From assembly GCA_949825045.1 (NCBI GenBank), contig OX463808.1, positions 23,931,674 to 23,995,673 on the forward strand: a stretch of 64,000 bases of DNA, written 5' to 3'. The stretch is from Argyresthia goedartella. Its lineage: Eukaryota; Arthropoda; Insecta; Lepidoptera; Argyresthiidae. Positions 32,874 through 44,367 of this stretch are shown piece by piece; within the stretch, counting starts at the first letter, position 1; the number at the start of each line of letters is the position of its first letter. The position numbers and the translations under genes were made by a program. Below the pieces are notes generated by a model. It searched no databases. It saw nothing but the letters and a program-made list of their open reading frames with translations, and had not been told where the DNA came from.

Positions 32874-33300
32874 CTAAGGTGAGGCAGGTGCTTTCTCGTG
32901 GACTCAGTCTACTAAATCAGTAATTTTCTCGAGTGAAAACTCGGCGACGGTGGTGAGGCAGGTTTTTGTATTATTTGGCAGCCTACTGCACCATTTTTTT
33001 TTTCAAATGGCGAAATAACTGCTGACTGATCTGTTTTTGAAACACTCGTTTGATCAACTCGGTTTTTAGCTTTCTGCACTTAGTTGGACTGAGTATTCCT
33101 TACCCCCCATGAAATAACTCTGGTATCTTTTTGTTATACCGTAGATAGCCAACTGCGCCTATACTTGAGCGAACCAGCATACCGGGTTGCCCGGATGGTT
33201 AAGATTAGGGTTGCGAGAGCAGGGTGAGCTACCGCGGGAGCAGTAAGTTCAGTTGACATGATCGATGATGACTGGTTTTGCGATTTGTTGAGCGAAGGTA

Positions 33301-34253
33301 TTGTGCTCGTTAATGTCGAGAGGTCACCAGTGTGGAGACTGTAGAATACTAGGGCCTGCTATGGAAACTTCTACGAGAAAGTTTAACAAAGTTAAGTCAA
33401 AGTTAAAAATCAATCCAAAATAAGCTCTTCCTCATTGCATTAATGTCATTTTCGGATCATTGGCGTGTATTTCTTAGGCTTTTATGTCAAAACCACAATA
33501 TCAATTACTGAAAATTAAAAACAGAAATGTGTCCCTTCTTACAGATATATCCGGCAGAAGACACAGATTGCTTTATTATAAGGGCACAAAAGCCAAAGAA
33601 AGCCACGTCAACAATCAGAAAATGATTATGCATAGGGTAAAGCTTATTTTGGATCGATTTTTACTAAACTTTTTTAAACTACGAGTAGCTGGTAAAAGTT
33701 CTTGCAGAGAAGGGCAGTAGTAATAATTCGTGTACCTACCCACCTAATCGTTACTTATAAAAGACATTCAGTTTCAACTATAACATTTTTTATGACATTA
33801 ATTATGGAACCTATTGGTCATCCGACCAATGTACCAATAAGGCTTATTGGCTATGGAACTATAGAGTCGTGGATGAGCAAATATGAAAAGAACGCAACAC
33901 CTACATATAACATAAACACCAATTAGAGTATCACCGAGGAGCGATTGCCAAAATCGTGCGTCCAAAACAATTCGATAATTACTCAAGATATTGAGATGGT
34001 GACATCAACTTTATTAAGGTGATGTTCTTTCAAAGATACTTGGATTGCCTATATTTGCACAGGGATTGAGGAGTATGACCACATTTAATTAAATATTTAA
34101 ATCAAAAAATTTTGTAATCATTTAACAATGCTCAACTAAATAAAAAAGTTTGTGTAATCCCCTTAATATATGAGTATATACATACATCCATAAGGCGAAT
34201 TTGTAGTCGACATTATAATAACTTTTATAATCTATAAAATTCTTAGGAATAGT
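33301..34253. other. Noncoding DNA
   Basis: Frames 33484-33720 and 33702-33926 have no bias or domain. Confidence 0.45.
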
Positions 34254-34668
34254 CACTCACGCACCGAGGGTTCCTCACAAATTGTTTTTTTTATGATCGC
34301 AGTACAAATTTTCAGTTTTTGCCTTTACTTGAAGAAGAATCAAGAATCTTGTGTTACTATACCTTGCTTCATGCCAAATTTCGCAATTCTAGGTCAGCGG
34401 GAAGTACCCTATAGACAGGTATTGATTCCCTTGCGAGTATCCAGCAAATTCAGACAAATTGTCACATAAGCGACGGTATCTTTTGATTGCGTTGACCCAT
34501 TATAAGTATGATATTTACGCGACTTTAAGAAACCACAGACCTGGTTAACTGACATATTTTTTTGCTTCGTACCTCCACGCCTTCCAGAGAAAATGGGTTT
34601 TGACGGAGAAACAGACCGACAACGAAGTTACCCTATAAGGGTACCTTTTATGGTACGGAACCCTAAAA
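34254..34668 (+). repeat. Interspersed repeat family G, long degenerate copy
   Basis: ACTCACGCACCGAGGGTTCC at the left and GGTACGGAACCCTAAAA at the right bracket the copy, with a diverged middle (ACAGACCGACAACGAAG). The ends match 38774-39079. Confidence 0.6.
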
Positions 34669-35142
34669 ACGTATCGACGTCTCTTAAGACCTCAAGTGTG
34701 GGTGGCGCAAATGGGCATTAAAATTATCGTTTCTTTGAACCCGAAACAAAAAACCGTATGTTTTATTTGAAAAAGTAATAATTGTCGTAAGCGACACAGA
34801 TCTCTTCGTCATGACTCGAGCAAACGGGGAATTATCGCATGTTTCGGAGAAGATAATTGGCTTCAGTCCGGTGAGGTCCACACATGCGCGTCCAGGACCA
34901 CACATGCGCGTGCCAAAATTGAAATCAATTGCTCAGAACGAATTGTTCAGAGCTGTCTGCCAGTTTTGTGTGTTTTGTCAGATTTGACGTTTCTTTTCTT
35001 TACTTATGCGACCGGAGCTACTGCTAAGTCCAACTACTTATTTTACTAATCCAACTCATGATCTTATCCAACTATTTATCAAAATATCTTTCAAAATAAT
35101 ACTACGACTAGGTATTTGGGGTACCGTACAATATAATCTTAT
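34669..35142. other. Noncoding DNA
   Basis: A tandem GTCCAGGACCACACATGCGC / CCACACATGCGCGT duplication lies at 34876-34913. No gene recognised. Confidence 0.45.
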
Positions 35143-35396
35143 ATTGACCGAGCGAGCGAAGCGAGAGAAGCGACGAAGCGTCCAGGTTCAAGATTGGCCA
35201 AAAATGCTTTTGTCCGTTTGTCTGTTCTCGCCTACAGGTCCTATATTCCAACCAATTTTGACGATAATTGGCACACATGTTCCTTAATTTAAGTAAACAT
35301 TTTAGTCGATCGCAATTTTTGATTGGGGGAAAAATAGGGGGAAGTTTGCTGTAGCTGATCTCAATCAAATTTCAGAGGCACATTAAGAACCACCCA
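35143..35396 (-). repeat. Interspersed repeat family A, copy 3 (truncated)
   Basis: The reverse complement matches the right half of 1877-2420 and 58600-58808: ATTGACCGAGCGAGCGAAGC, TCTGTTCTCGCCTACAGGTC, TCGATCGCAATTTTTGATTG, GTTTGCTGTAGC. A GAAGCGAGAGAAGCGACGAA run is part of it. Confidence 0.8.
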
Positions 35397-35550
35397 AAGA
35401 CCTATTCTGGCTTCAACAGTCTTCAGGTAGTTACCGCACTGTTATTCGCGTGTGCTCTATGCGTTCCTAGTAGGTTGGGTTCTAATTCATCAGTCTGTGG
35501 GTGGCTGACTGCTAAGAGTCTTCACGTAGCAACCCCACTTTGCTCTCCCA

Positions 35551-35702
35551 GTACATCTACGAGTCCTCAGCGCGTGTACCTGGTGTCGGTGGGAGCGGTG
35601 CTGGCGCGGGGTGTCGCGGGGCTCCGGCGCGTGCGCCGCGCTCATCCCTCAGCGCCGCCGCCGCATACCACTCGGGGGCTGCCGAGTGCTCTGCAACAAT
35701 GA
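35551..35702 (+). CDS. Candidate GC-rich exon, frame uncertain
   Basis: A proper acceptor (CCCCACTTTGCTCTCCCAG) leads into GC-rich sequence. One frame reads YIYESSARVPGVGGSGAGAG and continues beyond. The alternative, preferred downstream by third-position bias, reads RVYLVSVGAVLARGVAGLRR and ends at TGA 35700-35702, giving a short hydrophobic segment and a basic tail. Both are plausible as part of a terminal exon, and neither matches a family I know. The island may also simply be GC-rich noncoding DNA. Confidence 0.33.
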
Positions 35703-36517
35703 CGGAAATGGTGGTCTACATAATGCCTTGTCGGTATCAGATGAGATGTATGACTGTATGACCTTCGCCCTTGGTCACGGATTTAATAGAATACATCACA
35801 TAACATGAAGTTATAGATTTTAGTAGAAGCGCTAACTATTTTCAACCTTTCTTTCCTTGTCCAACCTACCCTTGATCTTCTATTTAAATTTAACTATCAT
35901 CTTATTTTGCGTAGGTGTGGGATTATTAAGAAAACAGACGAGACGCGAATATAGACGAGAGTTTATGCGTAATCTATCCATCTCTCACGCGTCCTCAGAC
36001 CGACATTAATGGGAAATTTTCTGACAGCTACATAAAAAAATGTTCTGAAAGCTGTGACAGGTGGCTTTGATTCGCCATGGCTATCATTTATGGGTCTGTG
36101 AGAAATTAATAACCACACTTAAGTAAGTATTTGCTACGGACAATTCAGGTTTTACTCGTTCAGCTGCTTGAACCCATAGTAATCTTCGACGTTAATCAGT
36201 AGGGAAAACGTGAGTACCCCTTTTTACACAATTTAACGTCGGGATGATGATGATTTTTTTTCATGATTTCCGTCGATTTTGCTCAGGATTTCGGTTTGAA
36301 AACCAAAGTCAGTCGATGAAAGAAGTCACAAAGATCCGAAAAAATTGCCAGGGTCGTTGTAACCAAAGAGTTATTAGAATCACAAAACAGAGGATAACGC
36401 GAAGAGAAAATTATCGATATAAACTAAAACAGCAAAATTATGTTTTGGTTGTTGTTGACAAGTAACAGTTCTTGTTCTTCGGTTTCGTCAAAGACCAGCT
36501 TTGTCGGACTCCATCAC
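35703..36517. other. Noncoding DNA
   Basis: No features recognised. Confidence 0.45.
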
Positions 36518-36593
36518 TATCAAAATAGCATTTCCTGCCAAGGTATACATATCCTTTGATTTGTATACCTTGGCAGGAAATGCTATTTTGATA
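36518..36593. repeat. Perfect 32-bp inverted repeat, 12-nt loop
   Basis: Arms 36518-36549 and 36562-36593 are exact reverse complements (TATCAAAATAGCATTTCCTG at the outer end). The loop is TATCCTTTGATT. The transcript would fold into a long perfect hairpin, in the size range of small-RNA precursors. There is no target duplication. Confidence 0.92.
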
Positions 36594-38224
36594 ACTTGGG
36601 AGGCAACTGGCACGAAAAAAATACATGTTTCGCCAACGAAATCTATTGCCGAATTTGGAACTACATTATTTTTAGTTTTATGGGCTGTCAGAAAACCACC
36701 TATTGAAACGTAATATGCGCACGCCAACGAAATAAGACAAATCTAATTTTCCGTCACTTGACCCGGCAATCAAGCACCTAAGGTGACATACGCGATAATA
36801 TCACATTTAGTTGAGGAACCACTTTCGAAAGCTCGATATGAAGGCGGCATACTTAACCTATGCTCTCCGGAATGATCGAGCGAAGATGGATAAATTACCT
36901 AGAAAGTGTGATTTAAAAAACAAATGGTTTTGTTGCTCATACTTGAAGGCAGCACATACATATTTACATTTGAACGTATCGACTGACGTATTACGTAGGT
37001 ACGTACTTGAAATGATTAATGAGCATTTTTATAGCTTTCAATAAATTACCTGAGTTGAATATCCATGAGTTGAGGTAAGTTCGTCGAACAGAGTTCATCT
37101 GAGTCGAATGCCTCAAATGAACAACTACTTGAGTCAGGTGTTCATCTGTTCTAATACCATGTCATTTCAGCATCTAGAGAGAGAGTAGAGTACCTACCAT
37201 AACTCGACCCCTTCATCTCGCAAGAACTATCTTCAATGCATTCGAATAATGCCCAGTGGTAGTCAGCTAGGATGTCAAGCTATACTGGTTAATCCCCTTG
37301 ACTGCAGCGCTGCTGGCATCGCTGTAAACAGGCCAAGGTCATGCCGTGCAAATTTGCAAAATAGACTCAATCACAACGCTTTAAAGTTGCATATTAGCAC
37401 TGCTGAACACAGCCACTGAAAAAGGCTCTCCACTGACTCTACATTTCACGCTTAATTTAGTTTTAAAATTGTGTATTGATGCAGATGAACTTGGTTTTAC
37501 GTTTGAATGATTAACGATCACTTATGTCTCGTTTATCTAAAGTTCATAAAGGTTAGGTAGAGACTAACCTTATACAGGTTACCGGTTTGTCTTTAAGTAT
37601 AGGTAAGTTTGACTCTTACTGAAACACAAACCTGTAGGCCTTATAACTAAAAAGTATTTTACTTAACGTTAGCTAGACTCGACTTTACGTATCAGTAGTA
37701 ACTGTACCTTACTAAGTATGTGCACACCTCATAATTAAAACATCTCTTAAATATTTTGCTGAAGAAAAACACGTATGACGCAAAGCGGTCATGCAGCACG
37801 CATGCGCACTGGAAACTCGCCTTTATTAATTCTATTATCGTATTTGTATTATTAATTTCAACCTACTAAACCATTACGTAGCAGATTCCAAATTGAACAA
37901 GTATAAGCTATCATTAAATTTGAAAAGCACCAATTTTCGGTATAACTTCGTGACACAAAGTCACAACCCTTGTGCCGTATGAAACTCTCAGATTTGATGC
38001 TGAAATGCGTTGAAAATCAATTTTATTTAATCATTGGTTGTATGATCCTGGTTAGACCAAAAGGATGTCACACGGTGAATGATAAAACGATAATTCTACA
38101 TCCGACAATGACTGACAAATCTACTCACGTTTAACGTAGATTTCCAGGTCCAGGCCACTGTATCAGTCCCAACTACCGAACAACATCTGTTAAACGCACA
38201 CAACACTCAACATCCACCATAAAG
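36594..38224. other. Noncoding DNA
   Basis: Degenerate GAGTTGAG/TGAGTCGA words cluster at 37045-37140. No gene recognised. Confidence 0.45.
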
Positions 38225-38279
38225 TCAGCGCGGATGCACTTTTGTTAGATTTTCACGGTTTTCAGCGAGGGCTGAAGAC

Positions 38280-38460
38280 TCTGGAGCGGTATTCCAGTGA
38301 CATTTGTCATGTGCGGCGCCACTTCGGGCGTTTCCGGAGGCTATCGGGGCCGCTCGAGCTTCGTCGGGGACGGTCGGGCACCTCCGGATGGTATTGATCG
38401 GCGGCGCCGGCAAAGGCGCCCACAGGCCGGCAGCCGTCGGCGCCCCCTACAGGCGGTAAT
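38280..38460. other. CpG-rich island, possible exon
   Basis: The plus frame from ATG 38310 (MCGATSGVSGGYRGRSSFVG) stays open through an Arg-rich stretch to a possible donor GCG|GTAATG near 38455. The minus strand is also open (38413-38225). CGGCGCCCCCTACAGG (38438-38453) matches, on the minus strand, a CTCF-like TAGGGGGCGCC core. Coding status is undecided. Confidence 0.28.
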
Positions 38461-38773
38461 GAGACTTCACGAGACACCATTAGGCAGCCTCCGCACAGCA
38501 GCCGTGCCCTATGGATGCGAATTAATTAACCTTTTTATTGATTTATCACAAAACTATGTGTTTGCTAATGAAATTGCGATTGGGATGGTCAACTGTAGGC
38601 AATAAATGTATGAATTTACGACCGCCATCAATTTGATAAATTAGACTGTTATAAATTAGTGGATTGGTGGCAACGTCTTTGATTGCTTCTGTTGGTAATG
38701 TTACATCACTCAAGTCCAGTTTAAAAAAAACATGTAAGAAAAGTCTCCAAGGAATCGTCTAAATTTAAAAAAA

Positions 38774-39079
38774 TAACGGCCAAGTGCGATTTGGACATGC
38801 ACACGAAGGGCTCCCACCGTACCATTGTCCTGGAAAATCCTCAAAAATCAGGTCTCTTATATGAAGACATTATTTAATTTTAAAATAGAATAGAATTGCG
38901 TCTAGTACTGCAACCAATTGCTGCAGCGGCAACCGAAGTACACATTATGTGTAAATTTCAACTCTCTTCCTATTACAGTTCATGAGATACGGCCTGATAG
39001 ACTGTCGGACGGACGGACGGACAGCGGAGGCTTAGTAATAGGGTCCCGTTTAGCTCCCTTCGGGTACAGAACCCTAAAA
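38774..39079 (+). repeat. Interspersed repeat family G, fullest copy
   Basis: Begins GGCCAAGTGCGATTTGGACA, then GCACACGAAGGGCTCCCACC and GTACCATTGTCC. It ends with GGACGGACGGACGGACAGCG, GGCTTAGTAATAGGGTCCCG and GGGTACAGAACCCTAAAA. Both ends recur elsewhere in the window (3140, 8671, 14604, 34254). No pol III box pair was found, so its mode of movement is unclear. Confidence 0.82.
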
Positions 39080-39800
39080 AGAAGAAGTGTTTTAAGTAGG
39101 TACTTATTTCTGTATTCTCATAGGTGTGAAAAATTAATAAACATATGTGTTCATACTCGATAAGTACCTAGCTATAAAAATTTAAATGAATAAATCAATA
39201 TTCATCAAAACAAATTAATGGAATACATACTATTTTGCTGTTTCCCGGCTTAGCAATAATAACATCTGTGAATGTCAGGAGGTTGATTACTACAGATGTT
39301 TAAGGATCTAGTTCAACGTCATATTTCGACTAACTCTAGATTTGGTATTATAGCTTTCCTTAGAGTGGTCGCAGGAAGGAACACGTGAGGATCTCACAGG
39401 AACGTTCAGTGAAATATGAGGGGGTAATAGTACAGTTGCTAGGTCATCGCCTCACATAACTCTAATCTGGTTTCTTTGGCGTTACTAAATCGAAGTTATT
39501 ATGGCCCAGACATTACCTACATCTTCAAACACACACCAGCATTTGTGAACTAAATCCAAATAAGTAAGCTCCACAAATATAGAGGTATATAAAAAAATCG
39601 CTGAATGTGTTGGTAAGCGCTAATACGATGAAGTCTTAGGAAGGTTCTTACGGAGAGAAAAGATTGGAAAACGCAAAAGGTACAGCCGAAAAGTCTAAAA
39701 CTCCTTCTTTGAATAGAGAGCGTTAGAAGAGGACTGTACGCATAGCTTTAGACAAAGCGAAGTCCGTCTTTCGAGTTCGCTAGTATCTGAATAAATCTTT
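39080..39800. other. Noncoding DNA
   Basis: No features recognised. Confidence 0.45.
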
Positions 39801-39824
39801 AAGTCGAAGGATAGGAGTAGGAAT

Positions 39825-40008
39825 CATCCTCCCCATTCCACATATCCAGCCGCTTCAGGCTGAAGAGTCGGTCGATTGAATTCACTATACTTCCTCTCCT
39901 ATCGAGCAGGTCATTCCGCCCTCCTGAAAACTCGTGCCCTCTGGTATGCCAGCCGAAAGACCGGAACAGGTTTAGAACCCTGGCTGGAGAAGCACCATTC
40001 ATTCATTC
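39825..40008 (+). mobile_element. Retrotransposed insert with 24-bp target duplication
   Basis: A perfect 24-base direct repeat (39801-39824 and 40009-40032, AAGTCGAAGG...AGTAGGAAT) flanks 184 bp that end in (ATTC)n (CACCATTCATTCATTC). A long perfect target duplication and a short tandem 3' tail are hallmarks of LINE-driven, target-primed insertion. No tRNA boxes are visible, so it is either a 5'-truncated LINE or another RNA copied by LINE machinery. The insert's minus strand is open (40002-39799), but with no recognised protein. Confidence 0.85.
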
Positions 40009-40270
40009 AAGTCGAAGGATAGGAGTAGGAATGCTAATCGTATATCGAAGTGGAAGCCGTCGGTCGCCGCTAGATGGAGTGCACTTGTTTTTCACTGTCT
40101 GAGCGGCTAATTGTGCTATTTTTCATTTGCGGCCCTTCCGCCCCCTCGCTGAGGGCCACCCACCGCCCCCCACCCCTTCCCTTTGACGCCCGTGATCGGA
40201 CTCGGGTACTATGGTAAGTTAGGGACAGACAATTGTTACTAGGTCTTATACAGTATTTTTGTCATATGGA

Positions 40271-40321
40271 GCGGTCCTCTTTTGCGTAATAGGAAATTAC
40301 TGTTACGCAAAGGAGGACCGC
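40271..40321. repeat. 19-bp inverted repeat, one mismatch
   Basis: GCGGTCCTCTTTTGCGTAA pairs with TTACGCAAAGGAGGACCGC across a 13-base AT-rich loop. No target duplication seen. Confidence 0.85.
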
Positions 40322-41445
40322 ACCACTAAACTAGTCCACTAAACTAGTACTAAATTAGTCACCTTTTCAGGTAATTAAGGTATTTATTTATGGGAGGTAA
40401 CCATTTCAATTGACAAAGATAAGAAATGAAGTGTTACATACTCCTGGATTATTGCTCACATGAAAATGTCTGTAATGTAGAATACCTATTACACTTACAT
40501 TGCGAAAGCAATATACAGGATGTTGTTTTGTTAAGTTACGCCCGACTCAGGGACGACAGTTTACGTATTGCTTGTAACATTTTTTATTTAATTTTTCCTG
40601 GCATTATTTTGATTGAGAAATTACCGTGTTCAATTTATCCTGAAATAACCGCAACGTGTGGACACGACTGGAAGGTCCACGAAGCGCGCGCGTGAACTTC
40701 GCATTTCCAGCGCGGTAGCAAGCGATCGAAGTAAGGCAACAATTTAATGATTTTTAGGTAATTTTCAATGAAAAAAAAAATTATTGCTAAATTGTGTCGT
40801 GTAAATAACTATGCCTGAGTCGGGAGAAACTTTACAAAAAAAAACCCTATGCCGCTACAAATACAATTACCTGTATGCCGCTATAGACAAAAGTTCCATC
40901 TATCAGAAACAAAAATTATATTAAAATCATTACCGTCCAGAAGGAGGTGCATTTGGCTATTTTTAATTTCGTATCTCAGTGTAGACACCCCCAGCATAGT
41001 TGGCGCGAGTGGCCGCCAGGGGCCGCACTTAATGAGGGTAGTTAGTTTCAGTATAACTATACTTCATTCCCTACCCTGCACACTCCGCGTCGCGGACTTT
41101 TCTAGTTCCGTTCCGTATGTATGTCCGTAGAATTGACTCTATCTTTTCCATGATATCCACAAAAGTGATAAAGGCATTACCTGTTACGTTTATGGAAGTG
41201 ATAAGCATGTTCCGGTTGATGTACGGGTGTAACAGAAGGATCTAGTCATTTTGATCAGAACAACTTTCAGCGATCAGCTGATTTGTATGGTGAAATAAAA
41301 AATAAAGTTTCTTGATCAAATCGGTATCATAGTTGTTCAGAAAGATGTCCTTAACAAGCCCTTAAAATATGACTACACCTTTCTGTTTCACCCTGTATAG
41401 TGCTTCCGACTGATGATAAGTGGTGGCTAGCACTTTAGACTATAG
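40322..41445. other. Noncoding DNA
   Basis: A small CpG-rich patch lies at 40675-40705. CCGACTCAGGGACGAC (40541) and TGCCTGAGTCGGGAGA (40812) show partial inverted similarity but no firm element. Frames here have no support. Confidence 0.4.
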
Positions 41446-42266
41446 GTTGTCACGTTACGAGGGGTTTGGGTGGATAACCCCCCGTATATTCGAAGATAAT
41501 TAGAGAGTAGCTCCTAAAAGAAATGAAAAATAGGAATTAGAATAATTTACCTACCTAATTAAATATATATAAGACGAGCGACTGATCCCTGGATTGGTCC
41601 CCGGTAGCCTGTAGCCGCTGGAGTGGAGACGGTGTGGCCAGCGTTTCGTGGTGTTCAGGGTTCAGGACCGTGTAGAGGTTGTCAGGTCCGTAGAAGTGGT
41701 CAGTATACTGGTGTGTGACACTGGTTTCCTTAGTGGACGCACATCCTTCACTTTTTAGATAGAGAGAATAGCTTCTCTTGTTATGTCTGCAGGGCCCGGG
41801 TATCTGGCCTCTTAGTTCTTCACACTTCAGGGAGATGTGGCGTACCACTTTTTTGGTTTCTCAAATCTAAAGAGAACTGCCGTTCATTCCAATGTTCCAA
41901 ACTTCAAACATGATTTTCGATTTCAATTTCACGTTATTCATCCAAAGGGGCGAGCAAGAACCATTGATAAAGACCATATGAAGCCTATAAAAACATAGAT
42001 CAAATAGAATGTTGTCAAAAACTAATGCTGTCAAGGATGTAAACAAAACATTTTTTTTTGTTATTCCTACAAACAAAGTTGGAAGTCAAGTCCAATACAC
42101 GAGTCGTTTCCAAGGCTGGACTATTTATCAGACGACATTACTTGAGTGCAAAGTTCAGGTCCCTCAAAACGTGAAAAGGGTATCACTTGAAAATTCAGAC
42201 CTTGTCTGGATTTTGTGAGTCATTTTAGGGTACTGTGGTTAGTGTAGCGAAAACCCTACAGGGCAC
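41446..42266 (+). repeat. Interspersed repeat family H, copy 1
   Basis: Begins TCACGTTACGAGGGGTTTGG and GGATAACCCCCCGTA, and ends TTTTAGGGTACTGTGGTTAG..GAAAACCCTAC. Both ends and the blocks ATAGATCAAATAGAATGTTG and GGAAGTCAAGTCCAATACAC match 59180-60171. The middle 350 bases have diverged or been replaced between the copies. Flanks differ between the copies, so this is a mobile repeat of about 0.8-1.0 kb. Confidence 0.85.
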
Positions 42267-43229
42267 TCATACAATACTCATTATTCTGAACAACTACGAC
42301 CCCGATGCACAGCCGACAACTTAAAGCTCGACGGACACGCAATGTCATGTTGTCACAGTCTCTCGCTTGGCAAATGGCAGTGACACTTTATAAAAGCATA
42401 AGTCTGTGGATTTGGCCATACTGGCAGTGAGCTCATTCTGTTCCTGCACCGCTGACTACCCTTATTGACACAGGCGTGAGCATTTATGAATGAACCATTT
42501 ACGTAACCGCCCACGGACATTTGAGACAAACAATTTGACTTTTCAACATCGCACGCCATGATTTACCGCGACATAAAACCCGACAATCACCGTTACAAGA
42601 TAGAGTTGAGTGCGCGACGACATACTAAGATGTCCAAACACAAAATAATTCGAAAGTCGAGAACATAAAACGCCGCATTCTGAATATAAGTTTAGCTTAA
42701 TAAGGCTTTAGATGGAAAACTTGTTGCTATTTAATTAGAAGAAGGTGCATTAAAGTTGAGTTATGCATCCGGTGCGATATGTATAGAGTCCAACTAACGT
42801 GGGGACAAGGATTCGTTGATGCTGGATAAGAATTGTGTGGTGTATGATTGAGACAGTCAGTGACCTTGGCTTTTAGTGAGTTTGTTCGCTGCAAAGCAGG
42901 TAAGTACGGTACTAGATCAAAATGGATTTTAATTAATTCGTTGGTATCATTATGATAAGATGTTAAACTTACTACCAATGAGTATGAACAAGTAAAACAT
43001 CAGAAAAAGCAGACTTCGATTAGATTTAATTAGAAATTATATCCCTTGTAAATACCCAGAAATACGTATTTCCGGTGGCAATCTGTAGTCTTCGTCATCA
43101 GTTCCACTTCACAACTTCATGCTTCCCGAGAACTGCAGCTTCCAAAAGCACGAGATAATATACAAAATAACCAATGAAAATGAAATGAAAAAAAAAGGAA
43201 GATTCGCTATAGTGCATTTATTATTTGAA
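42267..43229. other. Noncoding DNA
   Basis: Nothing recognised; frames at 42353-42978 on the minus strand are unsupported. Confidence 0.45.
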
Positions 43230-43790
43230 GAGTTCCCTCGATTTCTCCATGATCCCATCATCAGGTCCTGACTCACGTTGTTAGATTGTTGAGAAGTTCT
43301 CCTGGTACGTCACCATCACATCCACTTTACCACATGCATTATGTATAACGAATATTCATTAAAAAATAATTAATTAAAATTTTGCAACCATTTTAAAGTA
43401 ACCATATCGCAACATGTGGTTTACCTAGTATTGAGCAGTTCCCGCGGCCAGCTGGGGTCTTCACATCATAACATCAGCACTTAACAAATTATGCTTTCTG
43501 AGAGTAACTGCCCGAGCAATTGTGAAAAATACTAAAATCCCTCGATTTATCCAGGATCCCATCATCAAATCCTGACCTGATCAAAATGGGACCAATCGGA
43601 AGATAACCCTTTCAAACAAAAAAAAAACAATCTGATGATGTCATCAGAACCATGGGACCAATTGAAGGGCCAACACTTTCAAACAGCTAAACAATATTCA
43701 AAATCACTGAACATCGATAAAAAAATATGACCAAAAAGATCCTGACGAATTGAGAACCTCCTCCATTTTGAAGTCGGTTAAAAATCATGA
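43230..43790. repeat. Repeat family E doublet joined to family D head
   Basis: CCCTCGATTTCTCCATGATCC (43234) and CCCTCGATTTATCCAGGATC (43536) are two copies of one block, each followed by CCATCATCARRTCCTGAC. The second runs through GGACCAATCGGAAGATAACC to CCTGACGAATTGAGAACCTC and CATTTTGAAGTCGGTT, the reversed head of family D. Confidence 0.7.
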
Positions 43791-44208
43791 CAATAGTGTG
43801 CTTGCTATGGGTCAACGATTGCGCAAGATGCAAATCATAATATCAAAAGTATCATGCAGAGGGCCAGAGTCCAGTGCTCTTCACGATCTATGACGGTCAC
43901 ATCGATACGTCGTTGTATAACCAGTTCCACTCTAATACACGATCATGTGCTCAAAATGGACAATATGAGGTCCACTCTACGCTCTACACGCGTTTCGCGT
44001 TTTGTGGAATATTTTAGAGGTAGTGAGTGACCTCTTCCATTCATGTTTTAACGATCATTTTGATTAAATCAGTATTTTTAGATACTAAGTTTGCCGCGCA
44101 TTGATGATATTCAAACTATGATGATATTCGACTATCAGAAAATCCTTGGTGTTACCGAGATCTCTGATCAATAAACTGCGCGCAAACACGACAGTAATTA
44201 ACGCTTAC
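43791..44208. other. Noncoding DNA
   Basis: No features recognised. Confidence 0.45.
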
Positions 44209-44367
44209 AGCAAAAGCAATAAGGGCTTCCTCATTTCTCTGGCCGCAGAGCGTGAAAGCACTTAGCAAACACAACACGGCCGTCTTACGGGCGTAGTCAG
44301 AGCCGGGAGCGGTCTTGTCGTGACGGGAGGGCATTACGTTGAAGACAACCCAGAGGTGCGCCACGGC
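44209..44367 (-). CDS. Candidate GC3-rich internal exon, minus strand, unrecognised
   Basis: The frame read from 44367 (AVAHLWVVFNVMPSRHDKTA, then PGSDYARKTAVLCLLSAFTL and CGQRNEEALIAFA) is open for 53 codons with mostly C or G third positions. It ends at a good donor GCT|GTAAGC (44208). A possible acceptor, GGTCAATAG, lies immediately upstream of 44367, with a weak pyrimidine tract. An in-frame TAG at that border means it must start by splicing or at the internal ATG (MPSRH). No family was recognised; a hydrophobic KTAVLCLLSAFTLC run could be a signal or membrane segment. It may be a host exon or part of a retroelement. Confidence 0.33.

Larger units (their letters stand above)
30556..33300 (-). 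mobile_element. Gypsy-class LTR retrotransposon remnant
   Basis: On the minus strand, pol domains occur in the Gypsy order: protease, reverse transcriptase, RNase H. No LTRs, primer-binding site or integrase could be picked out; the stretch 30556-31400 may be the decayed continuation. Many stops and frameshifts show it is long dead. It is flanked by ordinary AT-rich DNA. Whether it came from a retroelement with or without an envelope gene cannot be told. Confidence 0.75.
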
